The position numbers and the translations under genes are program-made. From Pinus tabuliformis (Eukaryota > Streptophyta > Pinopsida > Pinales > Pinaceae), in the NCBI GenBank assembly GCA_031772625.1, contig CM062816.1, positions 833,132,071 through 833,196,070 on the forward strand: a stretch of 64,000 bases of DNA, written 5' to 3'. Of the stretch, positions 25,690 through 37,280 are shown one piece after another (position 1 is the first letter of the stretch; every line of letters begins with the position of its first letter). The notes under the pieces were generated by a model. That model made no database searches, had not been told where the DNA came from, and saw only the letters and a list, made by a program, of their open reading frames with translations.

Positions 25690-26765
25690 TTATGCCTTAA
25701 ACTCCTCTTGTTTTTTTACTACTCCTTCATATTATTTCCATTCTACCCATCCTTCCTCCTCCTCTTCTATTTCTTGCTTTTCTACTCATCCTTTATCGCC
25801 CTGTTCTTTTATTATCCCGCTCTTCCTATTGGTCGTCCCCTCTTTCCTACTCCTCGCCATCATCTTTTTCTCTTCCCCCTCTTCCTCTTTGTCACATTTT
25901 CCTCTTCCTATTTTCCCAAAATTATCCTTCACCTTTTCTTGATTCCTCCTTACGCCTCGTCTCCTTCTAATCCCTCCATTCCCTTTCTATTCATCCTCTT
26001 TTTCTACTCCCATTTTGAGATTCCTTGCTTCACTTCTTTTTTGATATCCCATTCTTCCTCTTCCTCTTCCCTCCTTTCTCTTTTCCTTCTATTCTTCCCC
26101 ACCTTATTCCCCCTTCTTCCTTCCTTTGATTTCGTCTTCCTATTTCTCCTTCACTTCTACATTCCCTTCCCTCAGTTTCCTCTTGTCTTGTCTCCTCTAC
26201 TATTTTTTCCCTCTTTCCTCCTTTCTCCACTTCCTTGAGAATTGAATAAAAGCCAAGGTTATGTTTTTCCACTTCCTCCTATTTTCCCTTCTCTGCTCCT
26301 CAATTTATACTCAACCTATTCCGAGAGTCCTCTTTCCTCCTCTTTTTCTTTGATCTCCCCTCCTTTCTCCTCCCCCCCCCCCCCTTCACCAACTTCTCAT
26401 GCATCATTCCTTCTTTTTAAGTTTCGTCTTTCTTATTTCTCCTTCTCTTCCATATTACCTTCATCACTTCCCTCTTGTATTCTCTTCTCCCCCCTCCATT
26501 TCATCTCCTCCCTCCTTTCCCAATTTCCTTGAGAATGGAATACTACCCAAGGCTATATCTCCTCCTACTCCTACCTTTCCCTTTCACTTCCCCTTCATTT
26601 ACTCCTCTTTTTCTACTTCTCCTATTTTTAGATTCCTCCTTCCTCCTCTTCTTTGTTTTTGAGATCCTCTTCTTCTACTTCTTATTCTCTTCTTTCTCCT
26701 TCTCCTCCCCTTCTCCCCCCTCCTTCTTTCTTCTTTAGGTTTTTCTTCCCCTTTCTCCTTCTCTT
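25690..26765. repeat. ~1.1 kb polypyrimidine (C/T) tract with ~290-bp internal periodicity
   Basis: The plus strand is almost entirely pyrimidine over more than 1 kb, broken by a few short mixed islands. Two islands, at 26234-26270 and 26529-26560, share CTTGAGAAT(T/G)GAAT and CCAAGG-TAT, implying an imperfect tandem unit near 290 bp. The Ser/Leu/Phe/Pro-rich ORFs in all frames are by-products. Such tracts can adopt triplex structures. It adjoins the left end of a Gypsy LTR. Confidence 0.8.
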
Positions 26766-27170
26766 TGTTGGCTTATTGGGGCCTGACCCAGGTTCAGAGT
26801 AAGTTATCCAAACAAATCCTAGTACTACTGGCCCTTTCGGCAACAGTCCGCAGAGCGTGGACTGAGGTCTCACCCTATCCTCTTTCCCTGGTTCCTTAGA
26901 CTCTCTTCCTATCTCTCTCTACTTCTTTCCTATATTTACACTTAGAGCCTCACTTTATTGATAAAATCCCATGGTTCGCGAAGCATGGGTAGGTCTATCC
27001 AGCTGACATTACATTACAAAATTAGGGTGGACAACCTTGTGACTCTATCATACATTTCGCGCTTTGCGCCCACAATTCGCGGAGCTTTACAACAAGATTG
27101 GGTCAAAACTTGGGCTTTAAGCCCCAAAACATGCCTTGGGGGGGATTCCATGCCCAACAGGCCCCCAACA
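26766..27170 (-). repeat. LTR (3' end) of a minus-strand Gypsy remnant
   Basis: 405 bp with inverted TGTTGG/CCAACA termini on the plus strand. The minus strand carries an AATAAA signal (plus TTTATT at 26954-26959). The adjoining 27171-31459 region reads as a Gypsy 3' internal region on the minus strand, so this is its downstream LTR. No partner LTR or target duplication was found. Confidence 0.6.
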
Positions 27171-30100
27171 CAAACATCGTGACTCGCCCTCGAGTCACTC
27201 TGTTGGCGCGACGATCTTTGCACGGAGTCCCTCCAACTGTTCTCGAACTGTGCGGAGGTCAGCAACACACTAAGCTGCTGCTTGCTGGATCTGCTGCATG
27301 CGTTGTTCTGAGACCTCTGTGTCTAGAGTGCTTCTCTACATTAATGTGTGCATCCCTTGTATGTGCGCGAGCTTGCCTTTGATGTCTGCCGTGATGGTGA
27401 AGGTGTCGTCGATCCAAGGCTGGACGTGCACTTTTAGAACTGCCTCCTTATATCGTGCCGTGTCCTCCTGCTCCTTCAGTGCTTTAGCCTGCTGCATCTT
27501 CACAAGCCGCTAGGTGAGGACCACTATTTGTGTAGTTCCTCGGACATTGTCATACTGTTATTGGAGTTCTCATGCTTCTGTCTCTAAGCGCTGGATGTTG
27601 GGGGTCCTTCTGTAGAGTGGTGAGGACCTCAAGTGATTCTTCGAACATGCTAGTGCAGTCGCGCACTGCACCTCCAATTTCCTCCAATCCTATTGTGATA
27701 ACGCTTGCACGCAATTCTCTGACTTCCGGGGGAGTGGATGGCCTCGCCTTTAACCACAGCTCGACGATCTGAAGATTCAGCTCCAGCTGAACCTTTGTCA
27801 TTTCTTCCTTGGCCTCGCGGACTCCTGCTGCTAGCCTATGGATCCGCACCTCCACTGGTAGATCTGCTGGGATGGCCAACTCTAGGACACTTTGGCAAGC
27901 GTTGCTTATCACTTGCACCAGCTATTGATTTTGCGACACCAATTTGTCATGCTGCAAGCTGAGTTGTTCCATATTTATCTTCTGCTCGCTGATGACTTGG
28001 AGCGCGCGGCTCTCCCTAGCGTGCAGCTTTGCTATTATCCCATCCTGCAATAGATATAATGTCTCGCGCGGAAGGGCAACTAGATTAACACTGAGACCTT
28101 TCATCATGCTAACCGAAAACCTGTCGGCCTCATCTGATGTCACTAGAGCCCCTTCTAGCAACACGATTGTGTTTTTCATCCGCATGCGCACCATCTACTC
28201 TGCTGCCGTGGATTCGACTGCAAGGGTACCAACCTGAGGGGGGCACGCCTGTAATTCCTGCAACTGCGCTCTGAGGGCCCCCAACACAATCTGGTTCTCC
28301 TGCATGAAATCTTGGAGAGCCTCGTTTGTGACATCGCGCACCATCTCGCCGATGTCATGCAGATCACCCTTGGTTAGGGTGATTGGGTCAATGGACAATT
28401 TTGACGCCTTGACCTTCTTCCTCGATCCTGCTCGCTCTGCCAGGTGTTGGTGCTTCAATTGTGTGGACGCGGTTCATGGGTCCGCGCCTCCTTCCTCTGT
28501 TTCTGCTTCCTTTGTTGCCTGCCCTTGCGAAGGCGTTGTTTTTCCCTCGGCCGTCTTCGTGGCTGCTTCCTATGTTGCTACCGTTGTTGCGGCCTTTTCC
28601 TTCTCAGCTGCCTTCTGTGCCGCTTCCTATGCTGCTACTGTTGTTACGGCCTTTTCCTGCTCGGCTGCCTTCTGTGTCGCTTCCCGCACTGCCCGCACCT
28701 CGGCTGCTGCTGTTTCCTTCCGCCTTTTCTCGGCCAACTGTGCGATGCGCAACTTGGCATCGTCTTTCTTCTTCTGCGCTGCCGACCTCTCGAGTTCTAC
28801 AATGTCTGGGGTGCGCCATTCCGGAGGCCATGCCTCCAAGACAATGAAAATGGCGTCGTCAGTGGCTACAAAGGGTAGCTTTGTCCACTGCTTTGTCGGA
28901 TCCTTACGCACCCTGATATATATGTTGTGCATGTCTGCCTTAAATTTTGCAAAACTTTGTAGACTGTTGTACACCATGGGTGACAAGCGCAGTTTATGGT
29001 TGATCCACATTCAGATGTTCATCTCCATGAGCACCCAAAAGATCTTGCTGTTGCGTATCCTTGTAGCATCCTTTGTGGCCCAGAGCGAAGCGTACTTCAT
29101 GGCCTTCGATAATTCTCTGTCAATTATGGGGAATTGATTGTCCTCCGACAATTCCCCTGCTACGAGCACTATGGACAACAACAACCATGCATAGTGGAAG
29201 GTTTTACCTTGCTCCTGGGCTTCATGAAAATTCTCTAAGAATTCTGTGCAGAGGAATTCAGACTAGTTAAACTGGACCCCCTCTGTGCACTGCTCAACCA
29301 GTGCGACCACCGGCGCAGGTACCTCGTTGGCGTGGCACTTGCGCATAACTTTGCCTGCAAGGATTTGGGTTGCTACGCGTACTGCTTTGTCCTTGATGCT
29401 GGAGATGGCATAGCCCCTCTTCTTCTTTTCTAGCTTGTACTTCGTCTTCATGGCCTCCGCGATGGCCAAATCACTACCCTTTCCTTCCGATATGGTTGTG
29501 GGGTCTTTTCCTTTGTATGGAAGTCGGGAAACGTGATGAATCAGGTCTGCTGTGATGGGGATGGGCTCCTCCAGTCATAAATACCCATCATGCACCAGGT
29601 AAAGCAACTGCCTGATGACAAAAATGGTTATTGGGGTGTGGTGGAAATGCGACACCCATAGTAGGTTCAGCAACCCGACCATTTCCACACCGCGCAACCA
29701 CTTCCATGGCTCTAATGTTGTCACCACCCCCGCGGTGTTCTGCTTCATGAGGTTTCCAGTCTCAAGGTGAGGGAACTTCTCGCGGTTAGCGAGGTCCCAA
29801 TATTCAAATTTCATAGTCAGCATGTGGCCCAGGTGCGTGCCTTCAAACATAATGCCATCTGGGAGGAGTGGGGTTTGGAGCGAACTCTTGGTCTCGTCCA
29901 GGTCCTTGGGCACTTTGGCCTTCCCTTTTCGCGGGGGGACATAGGCGGGAAATTTTGTCGTAGAGAGCGTAGGTTGAGTATCCACCTCCATGCCTTCGTC
30001 TTCTTCCTCTGCGATGATAAGGGCCTGCAGATCTTCTTCTTCTTCGTCTGTTTCTATAGTGACAACTTTCCCTTTCTCCTCCATCGACAATTTGCTGCGC

Positions 30101-31153
30101 AGTGGGTTTCACGGGGACACACGTACAGGAGCCATTGCTTGTTTATCCTTCTTGGGTCTTGGCATACGCGGTGATTTCAGGATCTCTGCCACAATCCTGA
30201 CACCTTCTGGAACATCCTCCACAATTAGGGCCTGCGCGGCCTCGTTGGCGGTCACCTCTTCTATCCCCATACCATCCTTAGTTGCTATCATTGTAGTTGT
30301 GCAGCAATCTATCACTCGCGAATTCAGGGGCTCAATCAACGCTCGACTCACAACACTCAGGGCTCTGCTCAATCGCTCAATTCACAAATGACCAAGTGTT
30401 GTTTGCTGGGCAACCCTTTGTGTTTTATATCACTTTTTAAATTCGAATTCGACTGTTCCCAATTCCGGTTCATTAATGCTTTCTTGGCGGTAGATTTTCC
30501 CAAATCTTTCCCATAAATCGCGTCTTAAATGCTCGCTGCCCGCTCCATTTGGCCTCAAGTCGAGCATCCCATTGTGAATAGTGACTTCAACGGTCACTTC
30601 CTGGCCAACCCTCACGACAGCGCAACCCCCCGCGCGCGGTCGCGGACCCTGTGACTCTCTGCTTCTGCACGCATCTCCAACATTGTGCAGCTCTTGGGCA
30701 GAATATTTTATAGTCCCGCACTCCCTTCCAACTGCCTAGAGCACTAATACTGTCCTTCCCTTGGCTAGACAGGTGGTTGCACCACCCATGTAGGGTTCCA
30801 TCTTGTCCTTCGTCATGGTTCCTGGAGAATCCGTACCTTATTGTTACAATTGGCATCGCGTACTTCACAATTTGCAATGCGCTACCTTGGTCACTATGCT
30901 TAGCAATATGTGGTCCAAGCCAAGGTATCAGACTGATCAACTCATGGTGATAGGCCATAACTCTGTTATCGTGATCGCATGCCTCCTGTCTTACCATTCT
31001 AGTCTTTTCGCTGAGAAAATATTTCTTTATCTCGTCCTCCAGCTTCATGACTTCCATGTCCGCCAACGCGCTTTTCCTTCTTAATTGTACCCTGTCTTCT
31101 TCAAGTTCTTGGAGTCTAAGGTTTCCCTGTTGGATTTCTTCCTTGAGTGCCAT
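27171..31153 (-). pseudogene. Extra 3' ORF region of a Gypsy element, fragmented
   Basis: Minus-strand frames run in order from about 31153 to 27550. First comes a Glu/Lys-rich coiled-coil stretch (MALKEEIQQGNLRLQELEED). Next is an acidic block with a Lys/Pro-rich segment (30090-29575), then AIAEAMKTKYKLEKKKRGYA (29469-29263) and KPEWRTP-type and Ala/Glu-rich segments (29010-28604). Last are coiled-coil pieces (28458-27922 and 27918-27550). All are broken by stops and shifts. The position between an integrase tail and an LTR matches plant Gypsy elements that carry an additional ORF downstream of pol. I do not recognise a catalytic domain, and the function of this ORF is unknown to me. Confidence 0.6.
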
Positions 31154-31171
31154 GTGTTCTGTTTCTTGTGG

Positions 31172-31459
31172 CTATGCGATCCCTCCTGTCTGGGCTTCGC
31201 GAATGATCGTGTTTATGGGTGCTACTATGCGAGGACTAGGCTTTGTATGCTCCATAGGGATTACATCATCTGCTTCATACTTCAGCTTCAGAAGTGTTCG
31301 TGCGGTCAGGGTGTTGTGCATGGTCCTATAAGCCCATAGAACTGCTGGTATGTACAGCTCCCAGTCAGTTCGCTTCACATGGTGGGCCGAGTTCAATGCT
31401 TCACATACTTTGTCAAAGGCTTCCACGCGGATAATCTTCGGCGCGCTTGGTCTCATCAT
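31172..31459 (-). pseudogene. Gypsy integrase C-terminal fragment
   Basis: Minus-strand reading contains NSAHHVKRTDWELYIPAVLWAYRTMHNTLTART-like sequence (positions about 31395-31300) and VIPMEHTKPSPRIVAP, typical of the end of the Gypsy integrase core and the following region. The rest of pol and gag upstream are missing, so the element was truncated at about 31460. Confidence 0.75.
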
Positions 31460-32354
31460 CTTTCTTAGTCATCGTTCGCGCCATCGTCTTGCCTGCTCTT
31501 GCTTGTTGTTTGTGTTTAACAATGTAAACTTTGAAACGAGAACTGATACTGTTACCCGTTTCGTAGAGATAGCAAAAAAGTGATCTGATTTTGAAAAGGG
31601 GTGATGCAGAATGAACATGTTTTTCTTAGAGCATAGTTTTTGGCACTTTAATTTTCTTATGTACATTACGCTTTAAAATCGTTTTAAAATGGTAGTGATT
31701 TTCATGCTGATTTAAAAAAGTGAGTATTCTGCATCACCCCCTTTTTTTAAAAGACCTATTTTTTGGCTTTAAATTTTCTAATGTATAAAATGTAAATAAT
31801 TATTTTGTAAATTTGATCATTTTTGAAGTGGTCGTTTTCTTCACATTTTCTTGTTTTTTATTTTAATTTTAACTTTTTTTTTAGTGAGGTTTTTATTGTT
31901 TTGCATTTTTAAGTTAGGAGGTCAATATTTAGAATTTTCGATATTCTACATATTTATACATCCTTAATTAATTTTACAATCCACATGAAATAATTGTTTC
32001 TAAAAAGCAATATTTTTTAACAATGGACATAAAAATAACCATTTTTAACATAAATATAACTAAAAAACTACACGTTTTGATAATTTTTTGCTAGAATTGA
32101 CATGTCAAAATCACAATTTTTATACGATAATTTTAACTAAAAATGGTAAAATAATAGTTTTTTTTATGAATTTCATGTCAAAAAAATAATAATAATCATT
32201 TTTTTTCAAAAAATAATGATTAACTTAAAAATCAATGCGAAAATCACATATTACAAATATTGAATATATAACAACCCTAATTGAGTGTTTATTCTTCTCA
32301 TAAAATGTCAAAGTCAAAACATTGCAAAGCTTGATTTACAAGCATAACTTAAAT
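31460..32354. other. AT-rich spacer with an inverted repeat
   Basis: No gene recognised. It contains the inverted repeat listed next and the 3' flank of the methyltransferase gene, including a minus-strand AATAAA (plus TTTATT at 32288-32293) about 65 bp beyond its stop codon. Confidence 0.55.
31598..31740. repeat. Inverted repeat GGGGTGATGCAGAAT ... ATTCTGCATCACCCC
   Basis: The 15-bp arms are perfect (31598-31612 and 31726-31740) and extended by flanking A/T runs. The span is 143 bp, compatible with a small MITE-like element or a transposon end. No target duplication was established. Confidence 0.7.
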
Positions 32355-35300
32355 TTAATCAACAATGTCACGTAATCCAAACTCTTCGTCCTCTAGAGTT
32401 TCATCATTGTATTCTTCCACAATATTTTCTGTTTCATTTTGCTCATATTCCTCTTCTAATGTGTCTTTGATGTCTGCGAATCTCCCAATGTATGTCTTTC
32501 CAAACATTCCATGTAATGGTGGTTGGGGTTCCTTTGCCTTTTTTGCCACACGTGATTCACTAAAGTCCCCTTTCTTCAACCCAATTTCTTGCATTGCATC
32601 TGGAAGAAATTGAAGAGCATTAATTCTTTGCTGAATGAAATTGCACTGTACTAGATCTTTTTCAATTGCAATGCAATTTCTTCCTTTTTGAAGGCAACAT
32701 GCTAGTGTTGTACCTAGTTATCAAGCACAAAAGAAATAATGAACTAAATTAGTACAATGACATATTAATTAAAAATAACATATTGAAATTCAATTCCATA
32801 TAATAAAACTTACCTGAGCCAGAAAATAAATCCAGAACCCAATCTCCTTCATCCGAACAAATGTCTATAAGATAGTTAATCAATAATTGTGGTTTTTGAT
32901 AAATGTTAACTATCTCTCCTTTTGCTTCTTTGTCTTCATACGTTAGTTTTCTCACAACAGCATCATAAGTCAGTGTTTGGCTATGACTCTTTCCATCTAC
33001 CCGATTAAAAATCATAGACATATGGCTATCATATTTTGCCCAACTATCAATATGAATGAACTCACAATCATTTATAAATTGTTGATCTTCATTGTTAAGA
33101 AGATTTGGCTTTTTCCTGTAACATGAAATAGTAAAAGTTGAATTAACTTGTACATAAATAAAATTTTCAACATTAATCAAATATACATTTTAAACGTCTT
33201 ACCATGTAAGCTGCATCCTTGAATTTGTTTTCCCCTTGAAACTTGACAATATCAATGCCAATTGTGTGTCTGAATGAAATGTCACAAATCTCCATAATGG
33301 TGATGACATGACTTCTACAAATCCCGCAACCACTTTACTAAAAGCTTGATAAGTATAAGGGTCACTATCATAGTCAATGTTTGGAACATTGAAACCATGG
33401 GGAATATCTGCAATGACTAGGGCATAATCCCTTTTAGGTATGAGTTTAGCAATGTCTTCACAGTCGCCTTGTAATACTTGATATTGAATAGTGTCTAGCC
33501 CATTCCAAATGAAATGATTAAGACTTGGATCAAGTTGAACATTCTTAATACGTTGCTTTTTGATTCTTTGGATCTTTATTTTTTCAATAAAGGTTTTGAA
33601 ACTATCTGGCGCTCCATTATCATCCTTCCTCATCTTTTATAAAATAAACAAATATATGTGTAAATTATAAATTAAAAATAATACACAGGTGAATAAAAAT
33701 GAATGTATAAATCAAGATACCTTTTTAAATGCAAGATAAAAAGCTTTTAATGTTGATGTAGAACTTGAATCTGGATAGTTGCGTACAACATCATCCCAAC
33801 TATCTTCATTCAACAATCTAACCATTTGTTCTTGAATTTTCATATAAACTTTGTAACTGCATAGATAAAGTAACAAAAAGTTAATATAATGATATGTATA
33901 ACAAGTACTACGAAGAACAACATGTTTTATTTAAAATATAATTATAATCTAGAAATAAATAAAAATAATTCAACAAACTTACTTTTGAAATTCTTCAGAC
34001 ATTTCCTCCAATGATAATTCCCCTGACCTCACACGAGATAATATTGTTTTGACAATTTTATCATCTTTCACTCCTTGCATCACCCTCCAAGGTGTGATAG
34101 TCATATCGTGTGGAAGCTGCTTCATTTCAGGAGCTAATTTACTATTGCCACATACCAATGGCTTAGACTTTTTGACCTTCTGTTTTTTAATGGCAATGTC
34201 TTCCCACATGGTAAAAATCTCATCAATCAACTTCCAAACATCTCCAGTTCTAAATGCCAATTGGAAAATGTTATCAACACCTCTGAATAAATCACTATGT
34301 TTGTTTCCTTTTCCACCTTTTGAATTTGTTTTCTCTTCAATTTGATATCCTATTTCCATACAACATTCCTTTCGGAAATTTGCAGTAACATTTACCCTAT
34401 CCCCACCACATTTTTCTTCAAATTCACTATGAATAAATCTAACCCTTTGGATGAAAGTCATAGACATCTTATATTCATTATCTGAATTATGATCCCATGC
34501 CACTAACTTTTCTTTTGTATCTGATAAACCAGCATAAATGATACATTTCATCATTTCAAAACGTGGGTTATTAGGATATTCATCCATTAATTGTCTTTGA
34601 GCTTCTACAGAATGGTTCCCCCCAAGCACATAATAATTGTATTCAAAACATTTTGACTTATCAAATGCTTCTTTGTTGGGAACTTGAAGTGGATCAACAA
34701 GAAGCACATAACTAACCACATGAGCATATGGATTGTACCTCATCAATGTCTTCAAGTTGTGAACATGCAGATGATGTGGCTTTCTAACTTGATATTGACA
34801 TTGTCCTTCACTTGCTTTATAGGTTTGCTCGACATTAAGCTGAAATGTGCGACCACCATCAATTAAGTTTCTCTTTGTCAAATTCTCTCGAATGACATTT
34901 TGTTTTGTTTTGATAATGCCATCCTCTAAATCAGCTACTGGTGTAATGATTTCTCTGCGTTCTTTTGAAGTTTCACTAGGTTCTTGATTGCTGGTAATGA
35001 CTGCTTCAAAATTTTTAGCGTTACTTTTCTTGGTCATAACATTCCCAACAGATTTATTCTTGGGCATTGTTACTTTTGGTTTTTTATGGCTCTTCTCAGT
35101 TCCAATGTCATCTTCAGTAATGACAACATATGCTTCACTGTCAATTTCAACTTCATCGTTCTCAAAAGTAACTTGTTTATCCCTGCTAGATTTATCCACC
35201 AGAGGCCTTTTTTCTGATTCTTTGGATGTAGTTTTGTAGCATCATCAATTACTACATTTTGCCTATTTTCCATATCTTCTTCTGACACTGAGTAAAAACT

Positions 35301-35676
35301 GCTGACAACTTTCATGATATCATGCTCTATGAAATGAATGCCTCCCAACCTAATTGAACAAATTTCAACAAAATTCTGCCAAACAAAATATCATATGTCA
35401 ATAAAAAATAAAGCTAAAAAATATAGCGAGACACTTTCAAGAACGCAAAATACAAATATAAATAACAATACTTACGATGTTTTGTGTCATCTCATTTACG
35501 ATTTGTTTACACAACTTCGTAGATACCTCTCTCATGTCATACAATGAATATGATAGTCGGTATTTAATCCTTTCATGTGACTTGGGAGCCTTTGTAAGTA
35601 TGTAAACAACTTCAGTGTCCGGTACCGAACACATATCTATGACTCTTCCCATCACCTCAAAATTTCCATTATCATT
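32355..35676 (-). CDS. ParB-like domain plus N6-adenine/N4-cytosine DNA methyltransferase (spliced, 5' incomplete)
   Basis: Six exons, minus strand: 35676-35476, 35375-33983, 33856-33721, 33633-33203, 33115-32814 and 32713-32355. Every junction has AG/GT (mostly GTAAGT) and phases agree, giving about 940 residues. The second exon holds YYVLGGNHSVEAQRQLMDEY, then WDHNSDNEY, resembling a ParB/Srx nuclease-type fold (about residues 190-300). The fourth to sixth exons form a methyltransferase of beta-class order. First comes QYQVLQGDCEDIAKLIP with motif IV as ADIPHGF; then motif I, DLFSGSGTT, across the fifth/sixth exon junction; then RNCIAIEKD. The tail is acidic. Such ParB-methylase fusions are common in bacteria and phages; a plant nuclear version would methylate DNA bases. 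Oddities: motif IV is DIPH, not DPPY, and the T6 run at 35208-35213 puts the second exon out of frame by one base. Exons upstream of 35676 were not found. A minus-strand AATAAA lies downstream. Confidence 0.8.
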
Positions 35677-35744
35677 CTGTATATCAATATATAGATATAT
35701 ATTCACATTTGTCTTTTCTTTTTCTTTCACATACTAGATTCTTT

Positions 35745-37266
35745 ATGGAAATTTCACTGAGTAGGAGTCGAGTTCAGATGTCAGAAGAGATGCAGAATAA
35801 GATCAAGGAAAGTGTTGAAACCGATACTTTGGCGCAGAATATAGTGAAGCAAATAAAGGAGGGGAAGACACGACAATTCTTTCTACGAGACGGGTTCTTG
35901 TTCTTTGGAAACCGACTCTATGTTCCAAAGTCATCTAGACTCAAGAGGCACCTTTTGAAGGAGTGCCACGACTCGCCATGGGCTGGCCACCCAAGGATGC
36001 GTCGTTCTTTGGCATTGTTGGAGAGAGGATTCTTTTGGGAGAAGATGTGGGAGGATGTAGAGGAGTATGTACATACGTGCATCATTTGTCAGCAGGAAAA
36101 ATCGGATACTCAGAGGCAAGGAGGACTGTTGCAGCCTTTACCGATTCCTGAGAGGCCATGGATGAGTGTCTCGATGGACTTCATCACTCAGTTGCCACAG
36201 GTTCAAGGGTATAATGGGATAATGGTCGTGGTTGATCGTTTTTCCAAGTATGTTGTCTTTGTTCCTAAAAATATACCTTGTGGAGCCGAGCGGACTGCGG
36301 AGTTGTTCTTTACGAACATAGTGAAGTATTGGGGGATGCCATTGAGCATTGTGTCGGATAGAGATCCGCGTTTTACATGCAAATTTTGGACCACATTGTT
36401 CAAGCTAGTCGGGACAGAGTTGTTGATGAGTTCGAGTTACAATCCACAGACAGATGGGCAGACCGAGAGGATCAACGCATTGCTGGAGGACTACTTGCGG
36501 CATTATGTGACGGCTGATCAGAAGAATTGGCCTGAACTCTTGGATATTGCTCAGTTTAGCTACAATATTCAAAAGAGTTCTGCGACGGGGTATAGTCCAT
36601 TTGAGTTGGTGAATGGACAGATGTTGGTTGCACCGCATATCGTAGTGACGGGAGGCTTCTTGAGGAGTCCTCATACGAAGAAGTTCATGAAGGCTTGGGA
36701 GGAGACCTTGGAGTTAGCATGGTTACACTTGCATGATGCTGCAAGGAGGATGAAAAAGTATGCTGATCGTGGGAGACGAGAGGCACACTTCAGTGTGGGA
36801 GATATGGTGTTTCTCAGGATTACCGGGGAGCAGTTTCAGCTAGCCAAGGGGACTGCAAGCAAACTAACACAGAAGTATGAGGGACCATTCCGAGTGAAGA
36901 AGAGAGTGGGGGAAGTTGCTTATGAGCTGGAGCTTCTGCACCATATGCATATGAAGCATCCATTTTTTCATGTGAGTCAGTTGAAGAGATGTAGACTTGA
37001 TTCAGACCATCCAGAGAGAGCTGAACCGCTGAGAGAACCAGCCGGGATTGTGGACAAACCAGGACTGGAGTTGGAGAATATTTTGAGCTATCGAACTACA
37101 GGGATTGGTTGCCACATGAAACGGGAGTATCTTGTCAGATGGAAGAATGCACCGGAGGAGGAAAGCTAGGAATCGGAGGACTCACTTTGGAGATGGAAGA
37201 AGAAGATTGCAAAGTATGAACGAAAGATACTGAGGCAGTCGGGATTGTCAAGGGCGACAATGATTT
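35745..37266 (+). pseudogene. Integrase with chromodomain of a truncated Gypsy (chromovirus) element
   Basis: The fragment begins inside pol. It has the HHCC zinc-binding region (HPRMRR ... CIICQQEK). The DDE core follows, with Asp in SMDFITQLP, Asp in VSDRDPRF and Glu in PQTDGQTERIN. Then come the GPFRV-type C-terminal domain and a chromodomain start (REYLVRWKNAPEEES). A TAG at 37167-37169 sits where the chromodomain normally has a Trp, so the frame is interrupted; it continues to the polypurine tract. Chromodomain integrases steer insertion toward heterochromatin. The 5' part of the element (gag, protease, RT, 5' LTR) is absent. Confidence 0.92.
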
Positions 37267-37280
37267 CTAGTGGGGGAGGA

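Noticed and set aside
25682..26738. Ser/Phe/Leu/Pro-rich ORFs up to 176 residues resembling membrane proteins
   Set aside because: They arise from the polypyrimidine tract; several frames are open at once and none has a recognisable domain.
28304..29137. A 277-residue plus-strand ORF rich in Ala/Cys/Ser
   Set aside because: It lies antisense to the Gypsy extra ORF and has low-complexity Ala/Ser/Phe runs; the minus-strand reading explains the region better.
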